Shown: positions 26,701-33,451, counted from the first letter of the stretch. The stretch is 43,413 nucleotides of DNA from Acidobacteriota bacterium (GCA_016213675.1 JACQZW010000040.1:1-43413), one strand, 5' to 3'. Program-made: numbers and translations. The notes: generated by a model from the letters alone, not told the origin.

Positions 26701-27569
26701 TTTGGGTCGTGGCGCAGTGCGACGCGACAGGCGCCAACGGCTGGGGTTACTCCGACTCCTCTGGACAGTTCTCCGTCGAGGGGCTGCAACCCGGCTTGTA
26801 CCGCGTCTGGACCTACGGCACGGACGGATACGTCGACGAGCTGTTCAACGACATTCCGTGCGAGACGGGCTGCTCGGGCCGGAGGGGAACCCCGGTCCGC
26901 GTCGACCTGGCCTCGGTGTCGCCTGGCGTCGATTTCGCCCTCCGGCCCGAAGGGGGCATCGCCGGGCGCATCGTCGACGCACAATATGGGTTCGGCGTGC
27001 TCGCCAGCGTGCGAATCTACGACAGCGCCGGCACCTTCGTCGGGCAGGCTGAGGCAGAGGCCGATGGAGACTACTTCGTCCGCGGACTCCCGGCTGGCAG
27101 CTACTTCGCTGTGACCTCCAACTCCCTGGGATACCGCGACGAGCTCTATGACAACCTCCCGTGTGAGCCGGCGTGCACGGTGACTGCCGGCCGTGCGATC
27201 GGGGTGACGGTGTCGGCTACGACGACCGGGGTCAACTTCGCGCTGATCCGAGAAGGAGCGATTGCCGGGCGGGTGTGGGATGAGGTGACCGGACAGGGCG
27301 TTGGCAGCGGCTTCGTCCGCGTGTACAACGGATTGTCTCAGCAAGTGGCCGCCGCCGACCCCGAGGCCGACGGGAGCTATTTCATCCACCCGATGCCCGT
27401 GGGAACGTACTACGTTCGCTTCGAGCCGTTCATGGGGTATATCGGAGAGCTCTACGACAACATCCCCTGCCACCCGACGTGTCGGATCCTGCGTGGTACG
27501 CCGGTCGTCGTCAACGTGGGCTCGCCGACGACAGGCATCGACTTCGCGCTCACGCCCAGCGGGGACTAG
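23751..27569 (+). CDS. Large secreted protein with eleven carboxypeptidase-regulatory-like beta-sandwich repeats
   Basis: This is a 1,272-residue protein. A signal peptide (about 1-25) is followed by a charged, probably helical N-terminal region (about 28-130, RATLDEASTDVERAAIDLE). From about residue 145, eleven repeats of roughly 95-100 residues follow. Each opens with a variant of GxIxGRVTDxxTGxPL, contains YxISGLxxGTYYV, and closes with the signature DELYDDLPCxxxCxVTxGTPV before TxGIDFAL. Ten of the eleven keep both closing cysteines, which probably form a disulfide. Each unit resembles the CarboxypepD_reg / CNA-B-like fold, so a rod-like surface or secreted adhesin is plausible. No anchor, LPxTG or catalytic motif is seen. 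ATG 23748 is an alternative; AGGGCTC spacing favours 23751. Third codon positions look less G/C-biased than in neighbouring genes. The gene sits exactly between two sfsA 3'-end copies. Confidence 0.85.
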   Translation: MSFHRCVASFMAILASSMFGALGWAGEGPVAPSRAERARATLDEASTDVERAAIDLETSRRVGQGPPRRLQLQLDIAEARVREALESLYGVRWNEVQPDLDSAFRLLGGLTRLEAGLRDWRRDPGSSQPDADAATILSGNGAISGTVTESVTGLPLGSVEVSAVCLPTYSSYLARTAFDGVYTISGLGSGTCYVHTSSTSHLNELYDDIPLAGSTSYFTGTPVAVTDGVTTGGIDFDLDRYGVISGRVTDFETGEGVAGVQVGVYDWAGLLKGYAATGPNGEYRVDTLLPGISYAVTSSLDYGDELFDDIPCEGSCDERLGTPLVVQSGQVVPDIDFALRRAGSIAGRVVDEPTGLPPVVGYYSFGVYVYNSAGVLVASDEIDAGGDYEIRGLRQGTYFVRTGNSYGGYRNELYDDLVCHPSCQVLSGTPVAVEWGAETSGIDFALAKLGSIQGHVADAVNGLPLAAQIGVFNESGGYVGYGTPDPSGDYFTGALTDGAYYVVAYHDVYVDELYDDLACEGVCDPTTGDPVAVATGSPTSGIDFALTLGGWITGEVTAARDRAPLEGVTVEIYDDVGESVASTTTNRNGRFTVKDLAAGTYFAVAGPDPWATAPVWMPELYRELPCPDSCNVTVGTPIAVIAATGTSGVDFSLTRLGRITGRLTDEATGSALADGYVYAYDSAGSYVQSDWIDATGRYTISGLQAGTYYVRTYFTHSYVDELWDNLPCPASCSVTSGTPIPVELDGEASGVDFALTRLGRILGAVSDAATGLPLSSVQVALFDSAGIVVASDYTDATGRYELQVTSTQTSWFVATQYNTSYLDELFDDLPCDPTCNVTTGKPVPGGPGVQTAGIDFALQVLGSITGRVTDALGGQGLGGYNGSIRVFDSASTEVGWAYPDSLGEYHLSGLPAGQYFVATRGWTENRDELYDDLPCDPQCNVTAGTPVAVVLGQSTPNIDFALSRLGSITGRITDANTSLALDWVWVVAQCDATGANGWGYSDSSGQFSVEGLQPGLYRVWTYGTDGYVDELFNDIPCETGCSGRRGTPVRVDLASVSPGVDFALRPEGGIAGRIVDAQYGFGVLASVRIYDSAGTFVGQAEAEADGDYFVRGLPAGSYFAVTSNSLGYRDELYDNLPCEPACTVTAGRAIGVTVSATTTGVNFALIREGAIAGRVWDEVTGQGVGSGFVRVYNGLSQQVAAADPEADGSYFIHPMPVGTYYVRFEPFMGYIGELYDNIPCHPTCRILRGTPVVVNVGSPTTGIDFALTPSGD

Positions 27570-27599
27570 CGGCGCGACGGATCGATCCAGCCAAGGCGC

Positions 27600-27706
27600 G
27601 CGCTGGCGGCGGCCCGGCGGGCGGGGGTGGCGGTCCGGGCGGTCCAGGTCGCCGTGGCGCCGGGCGGCCTCGTCCCCTGGCGGGAGTTGCCCGTCCTGCC
27701 GTGACG
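27600..27706 (+). pseudogene. sfsA 3'-end fragment; 107-bp direct repeat, copy 2
   Basis: This is an exact copy of 23387-23493, encoding only the last 34 residues of SfsA and its stop codon in a frame that has no start. It lies 30 bp after the repeat-protein gene and just before the CpcT/CpeT-like gene. It is non-functional by itself and marks the right boundary of the inserted segment. Confidence 0.9.
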
Positions 27707-27712
27707 CGTCGT

Positions 27713-27720
27713 GCTAGCGT
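27713..27720 (+). promoter_or_regulatory. Candidate -10 element (GCTAGCGT) for the CpcT/CpeT-like gene
   Basis: This octamer begins 7 bp after the right-hand sfsA repeat and ends 6 bp before the ATG at 27727. There is no Shine-Dalgarno sequence, so a leaderless mRNA is plausible. Confidence 0.4.
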
Positions 27721-27726
27721 TGACCG

Positions 27727-28440
27727 ATGAAGTCACCAGTCGAAACATCCGTCCTGATGCTGCTTGTGTTGGCGGTGGCCGGGGTGGTTCAGGGGCAGCC
27801 GGCCCTCGCGCCGACGCCAACGCCGATCCCTGCCGACGGCGAGATGGTGCGCGTCGCGACCTGGATGACCGGCACCTTCGACACCTTCGAGCAGGTCGCC
27901 GCGGACGAGGCGGCGAAGGCCGACTACGTCCACATGCGGGTGGTGATGCACATCGTCCCGGCGCGGATCGCGGGCCTCTCGAGCCGCGACACGGTCACCC
28001 TCTACGTCGAGCAGGCGGCTGCCGAGACGCCGGACCAGCCGTACCGGCAGCGCGTCTACCACGTCATGCGGCGCGAGGGCGCGCTGGTCAACCGGACCTA
28101 CCGGCTGGCGGAACCTGCCGCGTTCGTCGGCGCTCACGCACGCCCCGAGATCCTCGCGAAGCTCACCGCCGACCGCCTCTCCCTCGAGGATGGGTGCGAC
28201 TTGGTGTGGACCCGGATCGACGACCACCTCTACTCGGGCATCGCGGGCCTCAACGGGACGTGCCGGACGAGCTGGCGGGGCGCCACCCTCGCTACCTCGC
28301 AGGTGCTCCTCACACCGGGACGCATCACGAGCCTCGACCAGGGGTTCGACGACGCCGGGGTCCAGAGGTGGGGACCGAAGCCGGGAACGATCGGCCACGT
28401 GTTTCGGAAGCGACCGGCCGGGCCGTTCGTCGCCCATTGA
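27727..28440 (+). CDS. Secreted CpcT/CpeT-family (chromophore-lyase-like) protein
   Basis: This is a 237-residue protein with a signal peptide (about 8-24, VLMLLVLAVAGVVQGQ). The mature part shows the CpcT/CpeT lipocalin-like layout: WMTGTFDTFEQVAADEAAK, YVHMRVVMHIVP, YRQRVYHVMRREG, LEDGCDLVWTR and a closing ITSLDQGFDDAGVQRWGPK. In cyanobacteria these proteins attach bilins to phycobiliproteins. Homologues in non-photosynthetic bacteria are secreted and of unknown role, probably binding a hydrophobic ligand. No phycobilisome or photosynthesis gene is present here. It was probably next to sfsA before the 4.1-kb segment appeared. Confidence 0.82.
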   Translation: MKSPVETSVLMLLVLAVAGVVQGQPALAPTPTPIPADGEMVRVATWMTGTFDTFEQVAADEAAKADYVHMRVVMHIVPARIAGLSSRDTVTLYVEQAAAETPDQPYRQRVYHVMRREGALVNRTYRLAEPAAFVGAHARPEILAKLTADRLSLEDGCDLVWTRIDDHLYSGIAGLNGTCRTSWRGATLATSQVLLTPGRITSLDQGFDDAGVQRWGPKPGTIGHVFRKRPAGPFVAH

Positions 28441-28456
28441 GGCGGCACCGCGCGAT

Positions 28457-28464
28457 GCTACGAT
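28457..28464 (+). promoter_or_regulatory. Candidate -10 element (GCTACGAT) for the unknown-fahA operon
   Basis: This GCTANNNT octamer lies 56 bp upstream of the ATG at 28521, in the gap after the CpcT/CpeT-like gene. No -35 was identified. Confidence 0.4.
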
Positions 28465-28520
28465 TCGCCGACACCGGAAAGGCCGGTCGCGACGCGGCCG
28501 GGGGCGGGTGAGCGAGCGTG

Positions 28521-29522
28521 ATGCGCGACGCCCTTCGCGTCCTGTTGGGACGTGCGATCGACTATGCGGGGCTGTTCCCGCCGGCGGAGTTGCCGATGGC
28601 GTCGGCGCTCGAGGGCTACGCCGCGGAGCTTCGCTCGCCGGAGCGCTGGCTGCTCGCCCGCTTCGTCTGCCCGGCGGCTCGGCTGGCCGAGGTCGGACCT
28701 CTCCTCGACGGCCTCCTTCCGCCGGGGCCGCCGCTCATGCTCGCGGCGCTCGGCGCCGGTGCCGCGGGCACCGACGCCTTCGTCGCCGGTCTCGCCGCCG
28801 AGGCCGCGGCGGTCGAGGAGTTCGTCGCCCGCCACCGCGGGCGCGTGGCGGCCGACCAGTTCGAGGTCTCCCTGCCGGGCGAGCTCATCGCTCGCGGCGA
28901 CCCCGACGCGGTCGCCGACGTGGTGCGCGAGGCGGGGCGGACGCTGGCCCGCCGCGGCGCCGCCTGGGTGCTCGTGACCCTCGAGGCGCCGGTGGCGGGC
29001 GCCGATCCTGTCGCGATCGAGGCCGTGATCGAGGGGATTGCGCGCGCAGGCGTCGGGCTCGAGATGGACGACGGCTGGGGCGCCTGCTTCAAGGCGCGGT
29101 GCGGCGGTGCCGTCGCCGCCGCCTACCCGACGTGCGAGGAGCTGGCGCAGGCGCTCGCGGCCTGCCGCGACCGCGACGTCCCGCTCAAGGCCACCCAGGG
29201 GTTACACCACCCGTTCCGTCACTTCAACCGGGTGGCCGGGGTGGCGATGCACGGCTTCGTCAACCTGCTCGCCGCCGGCGTCCTGGCCCGCGCCCGCGGC
29301 CTCGGAAGCGAGGAGCTCGCCGAGCTCCTGGCCGACGAGGAGCCCGGCCACTTCGAGCTGTCCGACGCGGGGCTCGCGTGGCGCGGCCACGCGGTCGAGA
29401 TCGCCGACGTGGCAGCCGGGCGACGGTACGCCGTGAGGTCGTTCGGGAGCTGCAGCGTGGTCGAGCCGGTCGCCGACCTGCGCGCGCTCGGCTGGCTGGA
29501 CACCGCCGAGGAGGGCGCATGA
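28521..29522 (+). CDS. Conserved hypothetical protein translationally coupled to fumarylacetoacetase
   Basis: This is a 333-residue protein with no signal peptide and no recognised domain. Notable segments are RAIDYAGLFPPAELPM near the N-terminus, GLEMDDGWGACFKARCGG, LKATQGLHHPFRHFN and HGFVNLLAAGVLA. The alternating hydrophobic strands and the clustered Lys/Arg/His motifs (K-x-R-x-G-G, K-A-T-x-G-L-H-H-P) suggest an alpha/beta barrel-like enzyme, but this is inference. Its stop codon overlaps the fahA start (ATGA at 29519-29522), implying coupled translation and a linked role in tyrosine/homogentisate breakdown. From memory, similar unannotated proteins sit beside fahA in other bacteria. GTG 28518 is an alternative start. 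Confidence 0.75.
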   Translation: MRDALRVLLGRAIDYAGLFPPAELPMASALEGYAAELRSPERWLLARFVCPAARLAEVGPLLDGLLPPGPPLMLAALGAGAAGTDAFVAGLAAEAAAVEEFVARHRGRVAADQFEVSLPGELIARGDPDAVADVVREAGRTLARRGAAWVLVTLEAPVAGADPVAIEAVIEGIARAGVGLEMDDGWGACFKARCGGAVAAAYPTCEELAQALAACRDRDVPLKATQGLHHPFRHFNRVAGVAMHGFVNLLAAGVLARARGLGSEELAELLADEEPGHFELSDAGLAWRGHAVEIADVAAGRRYAVRSFGSCSVVEPVADLRALGWLDTAEEGA

Positions 29523-30799
29523 ATACCACGCCGCGGACGTTCGTCGCCGTGCCGGCGGACTCCCACTTCCCGATCCGGAACCTGCCGTACGGGGTGTTCC
29601 GGCCGATCATGGGCGGTCCGCCCCGGGTGGGTGTGGCGATCGGCGAGTCGGTGCTCGACCTGGCGGTGCTGGCCGAGGCCGGCCTGCTCGACGGTCGGTA
29701 CCTCTCCGGCGTCGGTGTCTTCCGCCGCGCCAGCCTCAACGCCCTCATGGCCCTGGGCCGCCCGGCGTGGCGGGAGGCCCGCGAGCTCGTCACCAGGCTG
29801 CTGTCGGCCGACGAGCCGCGCCTGCGCGACAACCAGGCGCTGCGCGACGCGGCGCTGGTGCCGCAGGCCTCGGTCGAGATGCTGCTCCCCGCCGAGGTGG
29901 GCGACTACACCGACTTCTACTCGTCGCGCGAGCACGCCACCAACGTCGGGGTCATGTTCCGCGGGCCCGACGCCGCGCTGCAGCCCAACTGGCTGCACCT
30001 CCCGGTGGGCTATCACGGCCGGGCCAGCTCGCTGGTCCCCGGCGGCGTCGACGTGCGCCGCCCGTGCGGCCAGACCCGTCCCGACGACGGCGCGCCGCCG
30101 CTGTTCGGCCCGTCCCGGCAGATGGACTTCGAGCTCGAGATCGGCGCGTTCATCGGCCCCGGCAACACTCTCGGCGAGCCGATCGGGATCGACCGCGCCG
30201 AGGAGCACATCTTCGGGCTCGTGCTGGTCAACGACTGGAGCGCCCGCGACATCCAGAAGTGGGAGTACGTGCCGCTCGGCCCGTTCCTGGGGAAGAGCTT
30301 CGCCACATCGGTGTCGCCGTGGGTCGTCACCCTCGATGCCCTCGAGCCGTTCCGCTGCGCCGCGCCGGTCCAGGACCCGCCGCCGCTGCCGTACCTGCGG
30401 ACGTCAGGTCCGCAGGGGATCGACCTCTGCCTCGAGGTGTGGCTGCAGGGCGGGCGGATGGCGGCGCCGGAGCGGATCACCGCGACCAACGCCCGTCACC
30501 TCTACTGGAGCCTCGCGCAGCAGGTCGCCCACCACACGGTCAACGGCTGCAACCTGCGGACCGGTGACCTGCTCGCCTCTGGGACGATCAGCGGGCCGAC
30601 CCGCGAGTCGCGCGGCAGCCTGCTCGAGCTGGCGTGGCGGGGCGCCGAGCCGTTCGAGCTGCCGGGCGGCGAGCGCCGGACCTTCCTCGAGGACGGCGAC
30701 CGGGTCACGATGACCGGCTGGTGCCAGGGCGACGGCTTCCGCGTCGGCTTCGGCGAGCTGTCGGCTCGAGTGCTTCCCGCCCATCAAGCGGTGCCCTGA
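29519..30799 (+). CDS. fahA: Fumarylacetoacetase
   Basis: This 426-residue cytoplasmic enzyme hydrolyses fumarylacetoacetate to fumarate and acetoacetate, the last step of tyrosine/homogentisate catabolism. An SH3-like N-terminal domain (about 1-120, FPIRNLPYGVFRP) is followed by the FAH catalytic fold. The family marks are complete: DYTDFYSSREHATNVG, with metal ligand D132 and catalytic H139; VGYHGRASS; MDFELEIG with the two metal-binding Glu residues; NDWSARDIQKWEYVPLGPF; and TISGP near the end. Length matches eukaryotic-type FAH. The ATG overlaps the preceding stop by four bases. The other homogentisate-pathway genes (hmgA, hpd, maiA) are not in this window. A heptamer array follows the stop. 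Confidence 0.96.
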   Translation: MNTTPRTFVAVPADSHFPIRNLPYGVFRPIMGGPPRVGVAIGESVLDLAVLAEAGLLDGRYLSGVGVFRRASLNALMALGRPAWREARELVTRLLSADEPRLRDNQALRDAALVPQASVEMLLPAEVGDYTDFYSSREHATNVGVMFRGPDAALQPNWLHLPVGYHGRASSLVPGGVDVRRPCGQTRPDDGAPPLFGPSRQMDFELEIGAFIGPGNTLGEPIGIDRAEEHIFGLVLVNDWSARDIQKWEYVPLGPFLGKSFATSVSPWVVTLDALEPFRCAAPVQDPPPLPYLRTSGPQGIDLCLEVWLQGGRMAAPERITATNARHLYWSLAQQVAHHTVNGCNLRTGDLLASGTISGPTRESRGSLLELAWRGAEPFELPGGERRTFLEDGDRVTMTGWCQGDGFRVGFGELSARVLPAHQAVP

Positions 30800-30810
30800 A
30801 CGGCTGTGGC

Positions 30811-30852
30811 GTCCCGGGTCCCGAGTCCCGAGTCCCGGGTCCCCCGTCCTCC
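30811..30852. repeat. Heptamer tandem array, GTCCCGR type
   Basis: Six 7-bp units (GTCCCGG, GTCCCGA, GTCCCGA, GTCCCGG, GTCCCCC, GTCCTCC) begin 11 bp after the fahA stop codon. Confidence 0.85.
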
Positions 30853-30891
30853 ATCTTGAGCAGTGCAACCGGCTGGTGGGCGGGGAGTGCG

Positions 30892-30899
30892 GCTACAAT
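30892..30899 (+). promoter_or_regulatory. Candidate -10 element (GCTACAAT)
   Basis: GCTACAAT ends 6 bp before the ATG at 30906. Without a Shine-Dalgarno sequence this suggests a leaderless transcript for the small membrane protein. Confidence 0.5.
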
Positions 30900-30905
30900 C
30901 ACGGC

Positions 30906-31292
30906 ATGGACAACAAGGGCGCAGGCGGGACTCCCGGCGGTGTGTGGATGTTCTTCGGCGGGCTCGCGATGCTGGTGGTGGGCGGCTACCTGCTGCTCAA
31001 CCAGGTGCAGGTCCACTCCGGCTGGTGGTCGTGGTGGGGCGGCAACTCCTTCGGGCTGACGCTGCTGCCCCTGCTGATCGGGGTCGGTTTCCTGTTCTTC
31101 GACGGCAAGAGTAAGCCCGGCTGGGTCCTGACGGTGCTCGGTGGGCTGATCATCGTCGCCGGGATCATCGTCAACCTGCACATCTACTTCCAGCCGACCA
31201 GCCTGTACAACACGCTGCTCATGCTCGTCCTCATCGCCGGCGGGCTCGGGCTGATCGTCCGCTCGCTCAAGGGCGCGCCTCCGGAGGCCTGA
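30906..31292 (+). CDS. Small four-helix membrane protein of unknown function
   Basis: This is a 128-residue protein with four predicted transmembrane helices (about 13-34, 48-66, 72-90 and 99-116). The first begins VWMFFGGLAMLVVGGYLL, and a Trp-rich loop (HSGWWSWWGG) separates the first two helices. It resembles LiaI/LiaF-type or DUF5668-like small envelope proteins in size and topology, but I do not recognise a specific family. The Gly/Ala/Pro N-terminus is cytoplasmic by the positive-inside rule. The start at 30906 is chosen because the -10 element GCTACAAT lies directly upstream. The next gene, a ferritin-like protein, is 107 bp downstream. Confidence 0.7.
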   Translation: MDNKGAGGTPGGVWMFFGGLAMLVVGGYLLLNQVQVHSGWWSWWGGNSFGLTLLPLLIGVGFLFFDGKSKPGWVLTVLGGLIIVAGIIVNLHIYFQPTSLYNTLLMLVLIAGGLGLIVRSLKGAPPEA

Positions 31293-31309
31293 AACGGCCG
31301 CCGCGCCGG

Positions 31310-31336
31310 TTGACAGGGCGCGTGCAGACACTGCAC
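31310..31336 (+). promoter_or_regulatory. Possible promoter with operator-like dyad before the second ferritin-like gene
   Basis: A consensus -35 TTGACA (31310-31315) is followed by an inverted repeat GTGCAG-ACA-CTGCAC (31322-31336). A matching -10 is not clear (CACAGT at best). If real, the dyad would lie over the core promoter, as a repressor site would. Confidence 0.3.
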
Positions 31337-31399
31337 AGTGACGGTCCGCGGGCGGCAGGCCAGAGCGTGGTCCCGCCCGGACCGATCCCGGAGGACGAC

Positions 31400-31867
31400 A
31401 TGGGGCTGCCGATCGACTTCACCAAGCTCAAGGCGCACGACGCGCTGGACATCGCGGTGTACGCGGAGCAGGAGGCGCAGGAGCAGTACGAGCACTTCGC
31501 GAGCCTCATGGACGCCGATGGGAAGGCCGACGCGGCAGCGTTCTTCCGCCGTATGGCCAAGCTCGAGGACCGGCACCGGGCGCAGGTCGCCGCGCGCCGC
31601 GCCGAGCTGTTCCGCGATGTCCCGGTGTCGATCAGGAACGTCACGTCGTGGGGCGTCGAGGTCGCCGACCAGAGCAAGCTCGACGCCAAGCTCACCCTGC
31701 GCGACGCGCTCCTGGTCGCCCTCGAGGCCGAGGTCCGGGCCCGCGACTACTACAGCGAGGCGATGGAGCACCTCACCGAGCCGCAAGTGAACGAGCTGTT
31801 CGGGGAGCTGCGCGACTCGGAGATCGAGCACCAGCGCCTGCTCAAGGCGGAGCTGGAGAAGCTCTGA
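31400..31867 (+). CDS. Ferritin-like / rubrerythrin-type diiron protein (copy 2)
   Basis: This is a 155-residue helical protein. Conserved carboxylate and His pairs appear in AVYAEQEAQEQYEHFASLM, KLEDRHRAQVAARRAEL (ExxH), ALEAEVRARDYYSEAMEH and DSEIEHQRLLKAELEKL (ExxH), matching the rubrerythrin/ferritin-like diiron bundle. There is no rubredoxin domain. It shares the family but not close identity with the protein at 17002-17514. A role in iron storage or oxidative-stress defence is inferred. GGAGGA precedes the ATG at 31400. It converges with the DUF4199 gene, and a heptamer array lies between them. Confidence 0.85.
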   Translation: MGLPIDFTKLKAHDALDIAVYAEQEAQEQYEHFASLMDADGKADAAAFFRRMAKLEDRHRAQVAARRAELFRDVPVSIRNVTSWGVEVADQSKLDAKLTLRDALLVALEAEVRARDYYSEAMEHLTEPQVNELFGELRDSEIEHQRLLKAELEKL

Positions 31868-31871
31868 GAAG

Positions 31872-31899
31872 ATAGGTAAGAGGGGAGAGGGAAGAGGGG
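31872..31899. repeat. Heptamer tandem array, AGAGGGG type
   Basis: Four 7-bp units (ATAGGTA, AGAGGGG, AGAGGGA, AGAGGGG) start a few bases after the ferritin-like stop codon. It is the reverse-complement relative of the array at 16965-16999. Confidence 0.7.
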
Positions 31900-31960
31900 C
31901 GAGTCTCCTCACCCTCCCGACCGACCCACGCCCGACCTGGAAACCAGCGGCTCGGGCGGG

Positions 31961-32437
31961 CTACTTCTTGCGGCAGAAGGCGGCGATCACCAGCGAGGCG
32001 ACGAAGCCGGTCACGACCGTGCCGACGACGCCGGTGAGCGCGTTGATCAGCGGGGTCTGGAACGGTGCCGCCAGCGCCTGGACCGCGGCGATCTGGTCGT
32101 CGGTCTGACCCTTCGCCTTGAGCATCTCCGCCTGGAGCGTCCGTAGCTCCTCGAAGTACTGCGGGAAGACGAGCGAGGTGAAGACCATCGAGCCGCAGAA
32201 GATGAACGCCGCTGCGACCACCGCGGCCAGGGTGCCGACGCCGACCTGCGGCCAGTAGGAGTTGACCGCCGCGGTTTGCCGGAGCCCCCACACGAGGAAT
32301 CCGACCTCGATGGCCACGACCACCCAGAACAGGTTCAGTAGCGCCGGGTGCCGGTACCAGCCGGTGAAGCCCATGACGAAGGTCCAGACCACGCAGGCGA
32401 CGCCGATCAGGACGCCGGTCTTGACGGGAACGCTCAT
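31961..32437 (-). CDS. DUF4199-family membrane protein
   Basis: This is a 158-residue protein with four hydrophobic helices (about 5-27, 34-53, 66-91 and 132-153). The DUF4199 layout is visible: KTGVLIGVACVVWTFVMGF, then a pair of central helices, an extended acidic loop with YFEELRTLQAEMLKAKG, and a final helix ending CRKK. The family is of unknown function and common in Bacteroidota and Acidobacteriota. A GCTATACT box (32462-32469) and AGGAGGAGGC upstream of the start support the ATG at 32437. Confidence 0.8.
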   Translation of the reverse strand: MSVPVKTGVLIGVACVVWTFVMGFTGWYRHPALLNLFWVVVAIEVGFLVWGLRQTAAVNSYWPQVGVGTLAAVVAAAFIFCGSMVFTSLVFPQYFEELRTLQAEMLKAKGQTDDQIAAVQALAAPFQTPLINALTGVVGTVVTGFVASLVIAAFCRKK

Positions 32438-32461
32438 TGTCGGGTGCCTCCTCCTGCTCGA

Positions 32462-32469
32462 AGTATAGC
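32462..32469 (-). promoter_or_regulatory. Candidate -10 element (GCTATACT) for the DUF4199 gene
   Basis: The minus strand reads GCTATACT, with TATACT close to the sigma-70 consensus, 24 bp before the ATG. An AGGAGGAGG ribosome-binding site lies between. Confidence 0.5.
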
Positions 32470-32504
32470 CAGCCGCGGCCGCGCGGGACCGTCGCCGGAA
32501 TAGG

Positions 32505-33362
32505 TCATCGCTTCGCGGCCGCCGCCTCCCACTCCTTCTTGACCTTCGCGAGGCCGTCGATGTACTCCTGCGGCGCCTTGCCTGCTGCGTCGGCCATCGC
32601 CCGGTCGAGGAGCGGCAGGCCCTCGGCGGTCCGGCCGGCGCGGTGGAGCAGGCGCGCCTTCATCTCGAACGTCCAGAAGTTGGGCTTCTCCGCCATCGCC
32701 CGGTCGGCCCAGCCGAGCGCCTCGTCGGCGTGGCCGCCCTGGTCGAGGGAGTACTTCGCGGCGTAGAAGTAGTCCTCCCAGTCGGCGTCCTTCTCCGCCA
32801 GCTCGCTTGAGACCTCGCCCCACACGATACCGGCGACGTCGACCTCGATGGGGAAGGCGACGGCGAGCCTGTCCCAGTACATGGCGACCTCGGCGCTCGA
32901 CGGCCCGGTGGGGTCGAGGGCGAACACCATCCACTCCATGAACTCCGCGGTGCGCGGTGTGACGGTGAAGCGGAGCTGGTCCTCGGCTTCCTTGTAGGAA
33001 TACGCCCCCCACTGGTCGTGCGTGCGGTTGAGGATGATCGTCCAGGCGTCCTTGCCCGGGATCGCGAACAGGGCGTACGTGCCCTTCGGGACGGCATGCC
33101 CGGCAACCTTGACTGGGTCGTCGAACTCGAGCGTCGTCGCCTGGTTGGCCCCGAGGCGCCAGATCTTGCCGTAGGGCACGAGCTCGCCCCAGATCGTGCG
33201 TCCCTTGACGGCGGGGCGGTGGTACTCGAGCTTGACCTTCGTGGTGCCGATCGACAGGCCGACCGACGCGGCGGGGCTCGCCTGCGGCAGCTCGATGTCG
33301 GATCCGGCGGTCGCGCTGGCGGCGACGAGCATGCAGGTGGCGAGGGCCAGGGACGTGCGCAT
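32505..33362 (-). CDS. Secreted DUF2911-family protein with helical C-terminal region
   Basis: This is a 285-residue protein. A signal peptide (about 1-19) is followed by the DUF2911 domain (about 25-165): ASVGLSIGTTKVKLEYHRPA, IWGELVPYGKIWRLGANQAT and GTYALFAIPGKDAWTIILN. The C-terminal third is helical with TPR-like pairs (ALGWADRAMAEKPNFWTFEM and GLPLLDRAMADAAGKAPQEY). DUF2911 proteins are exported and of unknown function, abundant in Acidobacteriota and Bacteroidota. The start at 33362 has AGGAGGAAGAAG just upstream. It is divergent from the L,D-transpeptidase. Confidence 0.88.
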   Translation of the reverse strand: MRTSLALATCMLVAASATAGSDIELPQASPAASVGLSIGTTKVKLEYHRPAVKGRTIWGELVPYGKIWRLGANQATTLEFDDPVKVAGHAVPKGTYALFAIPGKDAWTIILNRTHDQWGAYSYKEAEDQLRFTVTPRTAEFMEWMVFALDPTGPSSAEVAMYWDRLAVAFPIEVDVAGIVWGEVSSELAEKDADWEDYFYAAKYSLDQGGHADEALGWADRAMAEKPNFWTFEMKARLLHRAGRTAEGLPLLDRAMADAAGKAPQEYIDGLAKVKKEWEAAAAKR

Positions 33363-33451
33363 GGTCTTCTTCCTCCTCGGGCGTACTGTCGGCAGAGTAA
33401 CGCGGCTCGGCGAGAGGTGATTCCGGGCACCTCCGAGCCACGGTCGACCTT

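Noticed and set aside
27600..27706. sfsA fragment as a functional small gene
   Set aside because: It has no start codon or ribosome-binding site and copies only the SfsA C-terminus.
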